From CAYJHC01 sp964369805 (GTDB lineage: Bacteria; Bacillota; Clostridia; Peptostreptococcales; Anaerovoracaceae), in the NCBI GenBank assembly GCA_964369805.1, contig CAYJFM010000004.1:8628-72627 (forward strand): a stretch of 64,000 nucleotides of DNA, written 5' to 3'. Every line of letters begins with the position of its first letter. Within the stretch, counting starts at the first letter, position 1. A program made the translations under genes and the position numbers. The notes under the pieces were generated by a model. That model saw only the letters and a program-made list of their open reading frames with translations. It searched no databases and was not told where the DNA came from. Of the stretch, positions 8,929-17,243 are shown in pieces.

Positions 8929-9264
8929 ATGTATCAATTTATAGGCATTAGAACAATAGTAAAGAGAATTAAAGCAATTAAATTTATGATGAAAGATAAG
9001 GCTGTTCCCAAAAGAAAGAAAGCTCTTGTTATTTTTGGAGTTGCATATTTGCTAATGCCAATAGACCTAATTCCCATTGCGATTTTACCTATTGCTTTTC
9101 TAGATGATTTAGCACTTTGGGGATGCATTCTTTACTACCTAAAAGACACGCTAGATACGTATTGGCTTGGAGAAAAAGAAGTAGATTACTCTAAAAAATT
9201 TAACAAAGAAAAAATAATAGATAATGTGGAATTTACAGTAGTAGAGAACGAAAAGGAGAAGTAA
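8929..9264 (+). CDS. DUF1232 (YkvA-type) small membrane protein
   Basis: This 111-residue protein contains the DUF1232 core: KALVIFGVAYLLMPIDLIP, then LPIAFLDDLALWG, about residues 33-70. The core is a hydrophobic segment with the typical PxDLxP and DD motifs. The N-terminus is basic, the C-terminus charged, and one or two membrane segments are likely. Biological role is unknown. The ATG follows AGGGGGTACGAAT. The stop lies one base before the hpt start, so the two genes are almost certainly co-translated. Confidence 0.8.
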   Translation: MYQFIGIRTIVKRIKAIKFMMKDKAVPKRKKALVIFGVAYLLMPIDLIPIAILPIAFLDDLALWGCILYYLKDTLDTYWLGEKEVDYSKKFNKEKIIDNVEFTVVENEKEK

Positions 9265-9265
9265 C

Positions 9266-9796
9266 ATGGAAACAAGGGAAACTATTGGAGAGATAATGAT
9301 TACCCAAGAGGAAATCTTAAAAAGAGCAAAAGAAATTGGTGAGCAGATTACAAAGGATCATAAGGATAAAGAGGTTGTTATAGTGGGGATACTAAAAGGG
9401 GCAACTTTATGGATGAGTGATGTAATTAAGAATGTAGATCTTGATATAATAATTGATTTTATGGCTGTTAGTAGCTATGGTAAGGAAAAGCATACGTCAG
9501 GAATAGTTAATATAATTAAGGATATTGATGTTAATGTTGAAGGAAAAACAGTTATTATTGTTGAAGATATAGTTGATTCAGGAAACACACTTACTTATTT
9601 AAGAGAATATTTCTATGCGAAAAAAGCCATAGAAGTTGAGATATGCACGCTTTTAGACAAGCCAACTGGAAGACAAGTTGAAATAGAAGCAGATTATATT
9701 GGGTTTACAGTAGAAGATAAATTTATTGTAGGGTATGGCCTAGACTTTGATCAGAGATATAGGCAGTTACCATATATCAGCTTTCTACAAGACTAA
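9266..9796 (+). CDS. hpt: Hypoxanthine phosphoribosyltransferase
   Basis: The enzyme salvages hypoxanthine and guanine by transferring phosphoribose from PRPP. The 176 residues include GILKGA (PPi loop, about 41-46), a VSSYG-type flexible loop, and the PRPP-binding motif VIIVEDIVDSGNTL (about 96-109). The C-terminal KFIVGYGLDFDQRYRQLPY is the conserved base-binding end of Hpt. A second ATG at 9296 has GGAGAG upstream, so the true start could be ten codons later. The C-terminus and length agree with bacterial Hpt. Confidence 0.95.
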   Translation: METRETIGEIMITQEEILKRAKEIGEQITKDHKDKEVVIVGILKGATLWMSDVIKNVDLDIIIDFMAVSSYGKEKHTSGIVNIIKDIDVNVEGKTVIIVEDIVDSGNTLTYLREYFYAKKAIEVEICTLLDKPTGRQVEIEADYIGFTVEDKFIVGYGLDFDQRYRQLPYISFLQD

Positions 9797-9801
9797 GGTA
9801 A

Positions 9802-9822
9802 AAATATTCCAGAGGAATATTT
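9802..9822 (+). repeat. Perfect inverted repeat after hpt
   Basis: AAATATTCC and GGAATATTT form a 9-bp stem around AGA, six bases after the hpt stop. The next bases are ACAAATAC, so no T-tract follows. It could be a weak hairpin at the 3' end of hpt, or a binding site upstream of pduL (ATG 9894). Confidence 0.4.
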
Positions 9823-9893
9823 ACAAATACATTTAATATTATTATTTTAATCAACACAAGAGAAGAACATTAAAAATTTCTAAAGGAGGAATT

Positions 9894-10469
9894 ATGATTA
9901 ACGAAGCAAAAATTGGATTATCAAACAAACACCTACACCTAAAAGATGAACACGTAGAAGCATTATTTGGGAAAGGACATACTCTTACACCAATGAAAGA
10001 GTTAGTACAACCTGGACAATATGCTTGTGAAGAGAAGGTTGACATTGTAGGACCTAAAGGAACTTTAAAAGGGTTAAGAGTTTTAGGACCAACTAGGCCA
10101 GAAACACAAGTGGAGCTTGCAATGACAGATGCTAGGTCTATTGGAATTAAAGCGCCGATTAAAGAATCAGGAAAATTAGAGGGAACTCCAGGATGTAAAA
10201 TAATTGGTCCAGCTGGAGAAGTGGATTTAGAGCAAGGTGTAATTGTTGCATTAAGACATGTTCACCTTTCAGCAGCGCAAGCAGCAGAGATGGGAGTAGA
10301 AGATAAAGAGTTTGTTACACTTCATATTAGTGGAGAAAGATGTTTAACATTTGACAATGTACTAGTAAGAGCAGGAGCGGGACATGAAAAAGAAGTTCAT
10401 CTAGACACAGATGAAGGAAATGCAGCTTGCTGTGGGCCAGACAGCGTAGGGATAATCATTAAAAAATAA
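9894..10469 (+). CDS. pduL: PduL-type phosphate acyltransferase (phosphotransacylase)
   Basis: PduL interconverts acyl-CoA and acyl-phosphate. The 191 residues contain the two zinc-site histidine motifs: SNKHLHL (about residues 10-16) and RHVHLS (about 121-126). A duplicated PduL barrel is recognisable, with GPKGTLKGLRVLGPTR in repeat 1 and GPAGEVDLEQGVIVAL in repeat 2. There is no N-terminal encapsulation helix and no microcompartment gene nearby, so this looks like the free cytosolic form that replaces Pta in fermentation. The ribosome binding site is AAAGGAGG, and a strong terminator follows. No acetate kinase is adjacent. Confidence 0.92.
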   Translation: MINEAKIGLSNKHLHLKDEHVEALFGKGHTLTPMKELVQPGQYACEEKVDIVGPKGTLKGLRVLGPTRPETQVELAMTDARSIGIKAPIKESGKLEGTPGCKIIGPAGEVDLEQGVIVALRHVHLSAAQAAEMGVEDKEFVTLHISGERCLTFDNVLVRAGAGHEKEVHLDTDEGNAACCGPDSVGIIIKK

Positions 10470-10493
10470 AATATAAAAGTATAAGTAAAAATG

Positions 10494-10524
10494 AGCTAGG
10501 TATGAGATATTACCTAGCTTTTTT
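10494..10524 (+). terminator. Rho-independent terminator after pduL
   Basis: AGCTAGGTA (10494-10502) pairs with TACCTAGCT (10511-10519) in a 9-bp stem with an 8-base loop, followed immediately by TTTTTT. Confidence 0.88.
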
Positions 10525-10593
10525 GATTGAACTTAGAATAAAAGGTCTAAAAGAGAATAGGGATATAGCAATCAAAAAAACATGTACTCTTTA

Positions 10594-10622
10594 TTGTATA
10601 CACATGCCCCATATGATATAAT
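10594..10622 (+). promoter_or_regulatory. Sigma-A type promoter for the envelope cluster
   Basis: TTGTAT (10594-10599) and TATAAT (10617-10622) are 17 bases apart, with TG two bases before the -10 (TGATATAAT). It lies about 50 bases ahead of the GTG at 10671 and downstream of the pduL terminator. Confidence 0.65.
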
Positions 10623-10670
10623 GAAATAATGTGTAAATAGCATAGGAAGAAGAAAGGAAAAAGAAGAATA

Positions 10671-12422
10671 GTGGGATTTTTTAGCAAAAAAAGTAAAGAA
10701 GAAGTTGAAGGTGTGGGAACTTTAACTTCAGAAGAAGAAAGAGAAGCAGTAACTGAAGATACAACCATAGAGGAAGCAATAGACGAAGCAGTAACTGAAG
10801 ATGTAACCATAGAGGAAGCAATAGACGAAGCAGTAACTGAAGATGTAATTATAGAGGAAGCAATAGACGAAGCAGTAACTGAAGATGTAATTATAGAGGA
10901 AGCAGTAACTGAAGATGTAATTATAGAAGCAACAGCAGGAGAGGAACTTGATGAAGAGGCTTTAGCAAACATTGCCATTGAGAAGAAGAGAAAAAAGAAA
11001 AAAATAATTACTGTAGTAGGCATTATTCTAGGAATATGCTTAATCGCAGGAGCAATTATTGGATATAATATACTAAAACCAGGTTGGAAAGATAGTGATG
11101 ATGGTTTACGTTATAAAGAAACTGGAATCTTTGGAGATTATGAATTTGTAACTGGTGTTCATGAAATAGATGGAGAACTCTATTACTTTGGTAAAGGTGG
11201 ATATTTAGAGTATGGCTGGATTGAAACAGATGAATTTGGCTATTACGCAGATGAAAAGGGTAGACTTTTGAGGGGGATACACGAAATAGAAGGAGTAACT
11301 TATAATTTTGATGAAGAAGAAGGATTTCTACTGCTAGGTTGGGTAAAAACTGACGAAGGAAACTACTACTATGATAAAGAAAAGGGGAAACTAACAGGAT
11401 ATCAAACAATAGATGGCAAACAGTACAAATTTGATGAAAAAGGTTTGCAATACATAGGCTTTGATGAAAAAGATGGTGATAGGCTATTATTTTTGGAAGA
11501 TGGAAAAAATAATGCCTTAGTAGAATTTGAAGATGAAAAGTACTTTGTTAATGAAGATTATACTTTAGCTTCAGGAGTAAAAACTATAGATGGTAGCAAA
11601 TACTATTTTTCGACAAACAGTAATGAAATGGTTTCTGGATGGCAGAGTCAGGGTGGAGATGATTATTACTTCGATCCGACTAGTTTTACTGCTGTGACAG
11701 GAAACAAAACCATAAACGGTAAGTCCTATTACTTTTTAAGTAGTGGAGTTTTAGCTGAAGGTTGGGTAACCATTAATGGAGAACAATATTATTATTTAAA
11801 CAACAAAAAGGTTACAGAGCCTACTAGTATAGGTGGAGCAACATACTATTTTAATAGTGATGGAACTATCACTACAGGTTGGGTAGATAGTAGCAAAAGC
11901 TATAAAAACAAATATGGAGTTAAAGTTACTGGATGGCAAACAATAGGTGGAAATAAATATCATTTCAACAGCTCTGGAATAAAATCTACGAATACAACTA
12001 TTGGACTTTACAACCTTAATAGCAAAGGAGTAGCAACAAAGGCAGCTGCAACTAGCGCTAACCTAGGACTTCACTTAGACGACATACTCAATACCTATGG
12101 TAGAAGCTTAAGTGGAGCTGCATCTGCAAGTAGTTCTATGGTTAGCTATAGAAGTATGGGTAGTAGCGGAGGAACAAGTGCAAATGCAATCTACGCAATT
12201 AATAATCGTAGAGGAGCATGCTATCAAATTGCCTCACTAAACTATATGCTTGTTACTAGAATGGGATATTCAGCTGAATATATTGTAGGGACAGGAAGAA
12301 CTGGAAATACACATGCATGGATTGCGGTGCATACAGGTGGAAAAACTTTATATTATGATGCGATTTATAGTTCAGGTAGTTATACTGAAGAGGAACTAAA
12401 AAAATTAAATATGAAATGGTAA
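10671..12422 (+). CDS. Membrane-anchored cell-wall-repeat protein with C-terminal transglutaminase-like domain
   Basis: I do not recognise this as a named gene. It starts at GTG 10671 behind purine-rich AGGAAAAAGAAG and encodes 583 residues. Order: a cytoplasmic acidic tail with a 14-residue repeat (about 25-87), a KKRKKKK stop followed by one membrane helix (about 111-131), and then an extracellular stretch. That stretch (about 140-450) has many aromatic repeats of the cell-wall/choline-binding type, such as TIDGKQYKFDEKG, GWVTINGEQYYYLNNK and GWQTIGGNKYHFNSSG. A transglutaminase-like domain ends the protein, with apparent triad Cys517 (RRGACYQ), His548 (NTHAWIA) and Asp563 (LYYDAIY). It may cleave or cross-link a surface substrate. 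It leads the MBOAT/DHHW genes, which start 11 bases later. Confidence 0.75.
   Translation: MGFFSKKSKEEVEGVGTLTSEEEREAVTEDTTIEEAIDEAVTEDVTIEEAIDEAVTEDVIIEEAIDEAVTEDVIIEEAVTEDVIIEATAGEELDEEALANIAIEKKRKKKKIITVVGIILGICLIAGAIIGYNILKPGWKDSDDGLRYKETGIFGDYEFVTGVHEIDGELYYFGKGGYLEYGWIETDEFGYYADEKGRLLRGIHEIEGVTYNFDEEEGFLLLGWVKTDEGNYYYDKEKGKLTGYQTIDGKQYKFDEKGLQYIGFDEKDGDRLLFLEDGKNNALVEFEDEKYFVNEDYTLASGVKTIDGSKYYFSTNSNEMVSGWQSQGGDDYYFDPTSFTAVTGNKTINGKSYYFLSSGVLAEGWVTINGEQYYYLNNKKVTEPTSIGGATYYFNSDGTITTGWVDSSKSYKNKYGVKVTGWQTIGGNKYHFNSSGIKSTNTTIGLYNLNSKGVATKAAATSANLGLHLDDILNTYGRSLSGAASASSSMVSYRSMGSSGGTSANAIYAINNRRGACYQIASLNYMLVTRMGYSAEYIVGTGRTGNTHAWIAVHTGGKTLYYDAIYSSGSYTEEELKKLNMKW
10743..10931 (+). repeat. 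42-bp tandem coding repeat (14-residue acidic unit)
   Basis: The unit encodes EAVTEDVTIEEAID. Three full units begin at 10743, 10785 and 10827, followed by a shortened 30-bp unit at 10869 and a final partial unit from 10899. The DNA copies are nearly identical, differing in an ACC/ATT change, which suggests recent expansion by slippage or unequal recombination. All units stay in frame in the cytoplasmic tail. Confidence 0.9.
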
Positions 12423-12432
12423 GGAGAAAAAA

Positions 12433-13857
12433 TTGGTTTTTAGCTCAATAAGCTTTTTGTTTTTATTCTTTCCTATTGTATTTGGAATATACTATATTTT
12501 ACCGAGTATAAAGATTAAAAACATTTTTTTAATAATTGCAAGCCTGGTTTTTTATGCTTGGGGTGAGCCTATATATATTTTCTTAATGATTATTTCGGTA
12601 TGGTTTAATTATAAAATTGGACTTAGAATAGAGAAAACAGAAACTAAGAAAACACAATGGCTAATCTTTGCAATCATTTTGAATATAGGAATACTATTCT
12701 ATTTTAAGTATGCAGGATTTTTTGTGGAATTAGTGAACTTGTTACCAGGAATGGATTTTGCAGTTCCTGAAATTAGACTTCCTGTTGGGATATCCTTCTT
12801 TACATTCCAAGCATTATCTTATGTATTTGATGTAAAAAGAGGAGAGTCTAAGGCCCTTACAAGTTATAAGGAATTACTACTATATATAGCACTATTTCCA
12901 CAACTAATTGCAGGACCCATTGTTAAGTTTCATGACATTGCAAGTCAAATAAAAACAAGAATAATAAATATTGACAGGGTAGCTTCTGGAGGAAGACGAT
13001 TTATTATCGGACTCACCAAAAAAGTAGTTATTGCAAATGGTATGGCTGTTATAGTTGATCAAATTTTTGCAGTAGATGCTGGAGAGTTAAATATTATAAG
13101 TGCTTGGATTGGAGCAATTGCTTACTTATTTCAGATTTACTTTGATTTTAGCGGATATAGTGATATGGCTATAGGATTAGGTAGGATGCTTGGGTTTGAC
13201 TTTAAGGAGAATTTCAACTATCCATTTATGTCAACTAGTATTAAAGAATTTTGGAGGAGATGGCATATATCTCTTTCTACATGGTTTAGAGAATATTTAT
13301 ATATTCCACTTGGTGGGAATAGAAAAGGAAAAGTTAGAACATATATTAATATGGCAATTGTATTCTTTGCTACAGGGCTTTGGCATGGAGCAAATATGAC
13401 ATTTGTTGTATGGGGAGCATTACATGGACTGTTTCTAATTCTTGAAACGGCTGGAATAATTGCTATAGAAAAAGTAAAGTGGAAGTGGGTAAAACACGTA
13501 TATACATTGCTGATAGTAATATTGTTGTTTGTAATATTTAGAGCAGACAGTATTTCTTATGGGTTAGAGTATATAAAAGTCATGTTTACAGGCTTTGACT
13601 TCTCCGTTGCAAAAACAATGGTGGGGCTTGAGTTTATAGATGTTTTCACTGTAATTTTATTTATATTGGCCTGCGTTGGATCTACTAATATAGTTGAAAG
13701 AATTAGTATTAAATTAGAAGGAATTAGGATCGTAAATGAAAGAAAATATAGAATGCTTGAGAGAGCAAGTTACGTTATAGTTATGGTGTTTTTTGTAATA
13801 GATATCCTATTTTTGGCTTCTAACGCTTATAACCCGTTTATATACTTTAGGTTTTAG
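12433..13857 (+). CDS. MBOAT-family O-acyltransferase (AlgI/DltB/PatA type)
   Basis: This 474-residue polytopic membrane protein probably moves acyl groups, usually acetyl, across the membrane for transfer to a cell-surface glycan. It starts at TTG 12433 behind AAGGAG. The N-terminus MVFSSISFLFLFFPIVFGIY and the segment SLVFYAWGEPIYIFLM are typical of AlgI-like proteins. The conserved MBOAT core is DFSGYSDMAIGLGRMLGF with NFNYPFMSTSIKEFWRRWHISLS, where the first conserved His sits. ATGLWHGANMTF then holds the catalytic His. About 11 membrane helices are likely. The next gene encodes its usual extracytoplasmic partner. DltA, DltC and DltD are absent, so D-alanylation is unlikely. Confidence 0.9.
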   Translation: MVFSSISFLFLFFPIVFGIYYILPSIKIKNIFLIIASLVFYAWGEPIYIFLMIISVWFNYKIGLRIEKTETKKTQWLIFAIILNIGILFYFKYAGFFVELVNLLPGMDFAVPEIRLPVGISFFTFQALSYVFDVKRGESKALTSYKELLLYIALFPQLIAGPIVKFHDIASQIKTRIINIDRVASGGRRFIIGLTKKVVIANGMAVIVDQIFAVDAGELNIISAWIGAIAYLFQIYFDFSGYSDMAIGLGRMLGFDFKENFNYPFMSTSIKEFWRRWHISLSTWFREYLYIPLGGNRKGKVRTYINMAIVFFATGLWHGANMTFVVWGALHGLFLILETAGIIAIEKVKWKWVKHVYTLLIVILLFVIFRADSISYGLEYIKVMFTGFDFSVAKTMVGLEFIDVFTVILFILACVGSTNIVERISIKLEGIRIVNERKYRMLERASYVIVMVFFVIDILFLASNAYNPFIYFRF

Positions 13858-13865
13858 GAGGAAGC

Positions 13866-15215
13866 ATGAGCAAAGTTGAAAAATATATTTTTGCGTTTAC
13901 AATTTTAGTAATATGCATTGTACCGGTTCTTACGCTTCCATTATTTGATTATGAACCTAGTGAGTCAAGTGAGAAGAGGGAAAAAGCAGAAAGTCCAGTT
14001 ATTTATGAAGAAGAAACTGGAGTAAATCTTGAATATTTTGAAGAGTTAAATGCATATCTATCAGATAATTTTAATTTTAGAGAGGTCTTAGTGTACTGTA
14101 ATGCTATGATATTAGAAAATTTGTTTAATCATAGTGCAGAGTCAAACGTAATTGTTGGAAAAGAGAATTGGCTTTATTTTGCTGAAACCACTGATGATTA
14201 CACAGGGACAAATGTTCTTTCAGATAAAGAGATAGAAGAGATAAGAATAACCATAGAGTTGATGAATGAGTATGCAGATAATAAGGAAGCAAAGTTCTTG
14301 TTCACTATTGCCCCTAACAAGAATACAATTTATCCAGAAAATATGCCAAAGCAATACTTAAATGGTGAAGTTGGTAATAAAGAAAAGGTAGATGAAGTTT
14401 TAGATGATTCATATTATCTGGATTTAGAACCAGCTCTAAAAAATCAAGAAGAAGTAACCTACTTAGAGAGAGATTCTCATTGGAATAACTATGGAGCATA
14501 TATAGCTTTTCAAGAGATTAACGATACTCTTGGTGTAAGTGAGGAAACTTTTGAAATTACCGAGGAAGAAGTTAGGGAAGAATTTGAAGGTGACTTAGAA
14601 GGCATGCTTTACCCTGTAGGAGGAAGCTTAGATAATCAAGTATACTATGAATTTGATAATAGTTTTGACTATGTCACTAGGTTTAAAACCATGGATGATT
14701 TAAGTATAATAACTAAAAATGAAGAGGCTGAGGGCAGCATATATGTGTTTAGGGATTCATTTGGAAATGCACTACTTGAATTTTTTGGAAGGCAATACGA
14801 AAATGTTGAATTTAGCAGAGTTGTACCTTATAATTTAGAAGAAGCAGTGACAAATGACTATGTTGTTTTGGAGCTAGTTGAAAGAAATATACCGAATTTA
14901 TTGGAGTCTGCCCCAATTATGGAAGCACCTAAGCGGGAGGAAGGCGATGTTAATAATAATAGGCTGAACCCAGATGTTCTAGAGGTTATGGAAGAAGGCG
15001 ATTATTACCATGTATATGGATATGTTAATGTAGAAAAAACATCGGAAGACGAAAAAATATTGGTAGAAAGTGATGAAGGTATAATATATGAAGCATTTCC
15101 TATATTAGAAAGTGATCTAGAATTAGAAGATAAAACAGGCAAAAAAGGGTTTTCTTTATATATCAAGAAAGAAGAACTACCTAGCCAAGATAATATTAAA
15201 CTAATATATAACTAG
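13866..15215 (+). CDS. DHHW/AlgJ-like extracytoplasmic O-acetyltransferase partner
   Basis: The 449-residue protein has an N-terminal signal-anchor (YIFAFTILVICIVPVLTLPL, about residues 7-26), so most of it is outside the cell. The region YLERDSHWNNYGAYIAF (about 199-215) carries the Asp-x-His-Trp motif of the AlgJ/AlgX/DHHW SGNH-like family. VFRDSFGNALLEFF (about 295-308) probably supplies the nucleophile Ser within a DSFG motif. With the MBOAT protein nine bases upstream, it should acetylate an exported polysaccharide or peptidoglycan (inference). The C-terminal 90 residues look like a separate beta-rich domain. The start has AGGAGG six bases upstream. Confidence 0.8.
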   Translation: MSKVEKYIFAFTILVICIVPVLTLPLFDYEPSESSEKREKAESPVIYEEETGVNLEYFEELNAYLSDNFNFREVLVYCNAMILENLFNHSAESNVIVGKENWLYFAETTDDYTGTNVLSDKEIEEIRITIELMNEYADNKEAKFLFTIAPNKNTIYPENMPKQYLNGEVGNKEKVDEVLDDSYYLDLEPALKNQEEVTYLERDSHWNNYGAYIAFQEINDTLGVSEETFEITEEEVREEFEGDLEGMLYPVGGSLDNQVYYEFDNSFDYVTRFKTMDDLSIITKNEEAEGSIYVFRDSFGNALLEFFGRQYENVEFSRVVPYNLEEAVTNDYVVLELVERNIPNLLESAPIMEAPKREEGDVNNNRLNPDVLEVMEEGDYYHVYGYVNVEKTSEDEKILVESDEGIIYEAFPILESDLELEDKTGKKGFSLYIKKEELPSQDNIKLIYN

Positions 15216-15265
15216 GAAGTAGTTATAAATATAAGAAAAGTATAATTGAAGGAGAAAGAGAAAGA

Positions 15266-15763
15266 ATGAAGAAATTAGTATTAGCATTAGCAATGGTATT
15301 TGCACTAGTCCTTACTGGATGTGGTTCAGGTGGAGAAGAAGGTGGAGAAGCAAGCGACAATGGCGGGCAAGAGGGTATTGTATTAAATGGCCAAACACTA
15401 GAGATGGAAATGAATGTAACTGATGACACAATAAATACCTTAGGAGAACCAGTTGAAGTAGTTGAAGCTCCAAGTTGTCATTATGATGGAAATGATACAA
15501 TCTATACTTATGAAGATTTTGTATTATATGCATATCAAGATGGAAGCGAAAACAAGTTGTATATTGTTGAGCTTACATCAGATGCGGTAGAAACAAGTGA
15601 GGGTGCAAAAGTTGGAATGACAGAAGAGGAAGTTATCTCATTAATGGGTGATTCATTCGAAAAAGAAGGCCAAACATTAAATTATGCTTTAGATGACTAT
15701 AAATGCATATTCACTATAGGAGCTGAAGGTACTGTAGACTATATAGAATACCTACCGCTTTAA
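15266..15763 (+). CDS. Putative lipoprotein of unknown function
   Basis: The 165-residue precursor begins MKKLVLALAMVFALVLTGCG, a lipoprotein signal with lipobox LTGC and Cys19, followed by a Gly/Glu-rich linker. The mature part has two weakly similar halves with TLEMEMNVTDDTINTLGEPV and KVGMTEEEVISLMGDSFEKE. Such repeats resemble the small outer-surface folds of SmpA/BamE-like or BLIP-like proteins in which a helix precedes a short sheet, but I cannot assign a family firmly. Two Cys residues (about 74 and 149) could form a disulfide. It lies in the envelope cluster between the DHHW protein and the peptidase. Confidence 0.7.
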   Translation: MKKLVLALAMVFALVLTGCGSGGEEGGEASDNGGQEGIVLNGQTLEMEMNVTDDTINTLGEPVEVVEAPSCHYDGNDTIYTYEDFVLYAYQDGSENKLYIVELTSDAVETSEGAKVGMTEEEVISLMGDSFEKEGQTLNYALDDYKCIFTIGAEGTVDYIEYLPL

Positions 15764-15835
15764 TCTCATAATACTTAAGGGGAAATAATAGAAGGTTATA
15801 AGAATAAAGTTTTAATATCAAATCAGGAGTGAAAG

Positions 15836-17062
15836 ATGGAGAAGAAGAGTAAAATAATAAATAAGCGAATAATTTTCATTCTGATTGGCATATTGCTTTT
15901 ATGTCTAGGGCTTTTATTGTATACGACTTTCGCTGAAAGTAAGAGTGAAGGAGCAAAAAGTAATATAGAAAGCTGCACATTAAATATAAAGGCGCATTTA
16001 GAACTGATAAATTCGGAGAAGTATAAAGAAGAGGCTTTAGTAGAAAAAAATCTCTCATTCATTACCGGTACCTCCGAAAACAAATTCGAGCTACCTTTGA
16101 GTAATAGCATGGGAATTAATATTGTTGCTACTAGTGTAAAAAGTGAGCCTTCGGCATCATCAGAAACGCTAAAAGAATTAAAAATAGGATCTTATTTCCT
16201 GATTAAAGAAGAGGCGAATGCGGATTGGTTAAAAGTTGAATCTGATGGGCAAGAAGGGTATATTGAGAGCATCTTAGTAATGGTAAACCTTCCAGATATT
16301 ATTCCCTCCATTAAGTACAATATTTCAAATAGCAGTAGCTCTGTGTTTACCACATCAGGAAAGGATTTGCCTGGGGTGACAGGAGAAAATTTCTATCATG
16401 CATATCACTATAATGAGAGACTTGGGAAGGAAGAATATGTTGCTCCTGTATTATATCCAATGGCGGAAAAATTGCAGCTAGCACAAGCAAAAGCCCTTAG
16501 CGAGGGGAACACTTTGATACTCTACGAAACATATAGGCCCTATAGCTTACAAAGACTAGTTGTAAACACCATGTCTGAAATGATGAGCGCAGATGAAACC
16601 GTTAAAGAAGGAGTTTCGAAAGCACCGTGGAGTATGTCCTGGTTTATTTCTAATGGGGTATCAAATCACCAAAGAGCCTTGGCTATAGATGTTACCCTTG
16701 GGAAGGTGAATTCATATAAAGTTGGGGCTGCATACGGAGAGTATTACTACGATATTGATGACTATACTGAGTTTGAAATGCAAACCCCAATGCATGAGCT
16801 AAGTACCGATTCTGTATCCATGGATTATCCTGTGAGCTTTACAAATGCAAATAACTTAAACTTGGCAGTTGGATCAAAGATGACAGATAGCTCTATTGAT
16901 ATGCGTAGATATCTTGTTGAATCAGAACTAAGACCAATTGCGTCAGAGTGGTGGCATTTTGAAGACTTAGAAAACATCTCAAAACTTGACAGCAAAGGAT
17001 ACAGTCTAACTAATAGTCTAACTTTCACAGAGTGTATAAGTGAAGAGCCAGATAATATTTAG
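15836..17062 (+). CDS. VanY-type D-alanyl-D-alanine carboxypeptidase/dipeptidase with SH3-like domain
   Basis: The 408-residue protein trims peptidoglycan stem peptides outside the membrane (family inference). Residues about 10-32 form a single N-terminal membrane anchor (IIFILIGILLLCLGLLLYTT). An SH3b-like segment follows at about 95-150 (KELKIGSYFLIKEE, DGQEGYIES). The M15 peptidase domain shows the zinc and catalytic residues His278 and Asp285 in SNHQRALAIDV and His374 in EWWHFE, with ETYRPYS upstream. The ATG follows CAGGAGTG. It ends the envelope cluster and is followed by a terminator. Confidence 0.85.
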   Translation: MEKKSKIINKRIIFILIGILLLCLGLLLYTTFAESKSEGAKSNIESCTLNIKAHLELINSEKYKEEALVEKNLSFITGTSENKFELPLSNSMGINIVATSVKSEPSASSETLKELKIGSYFLIKEEANADWLKVESDGQEGYIESILVMVNLPDIIPSIKYNISNSSSSVFTTSGKDLPGVTGENFYHAYHYNERLGKEEYVAPVLYPMAEKLQLAQAKALSEGNTLILYETYRPYSLQRLVVNTMSEMMSADETVKEGVSKAPWSMSWFISNGVSNHQRALAIDVTLGKVNSYKVGAAYGEYYYDIDDYTEFEMQTPMHELSTDSVSMDYPVSFTNANNLNLAVGSKMTDSSIDMRRYLVESELRPIASEWWHFEDLENISKLDSKGYSLTNSLTFTECISEEPDNI

Positions 17063-17092
17063 TATACTATTTGGAAATAAAGAAATCAAAAG

Positions 17093-17123
17093 GGAGAGTC
17101 ATAAAATACTGATTCTCCTTTTT
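17093..17123 (+). terminator. Rho-independent terminator ending the envelope cluster
   Basis: GGAGAGTC (17093-17100) pairs with GATTCTCC (17111-17118) through seven Watson-Crick pairs and one G-T, with a 10-base loop and TTTTT after it. Confidence 0.78.
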
Positions 17124-17175
17124 GTAATTTACCAAAGGTTCATGTGAAAATGTAATTAACTTAGCTATAGCTTAC

Positions 17176-17204
17176 TTGAATGAGTAACGTAAAAAGTGTA
17201 TAAT
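17176..17204 (+). promoter_or_regulatory. Sigma-A type promoter for the PH-like/zinc-ribbon pair
   Basis: TTGAAT (17176-17181), a 17-base spacer and TATAAT (17199-17204) lie 40 bases ahead of the start at 17244 and after the upstream terminator. Confidence 0.65.
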
Positions 17205-17243
17205 TAGCCTATAAATATGCGTGATTATTAAATGGAGAAGGAA

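Noticed and set aside
10743..10931. Regular repeats that might suggest a CRISPR array
   Set aside because: Units are directly adjacent without unique spacers and stay in frame within a coding sequence.
10547..11023. Minus-strand open frame with Ser/Thr/Val repeats
   Set aside because: It is the antisense of the 42-bp coding repeat; the repeat pattern comes from the real gene on the plus strand.
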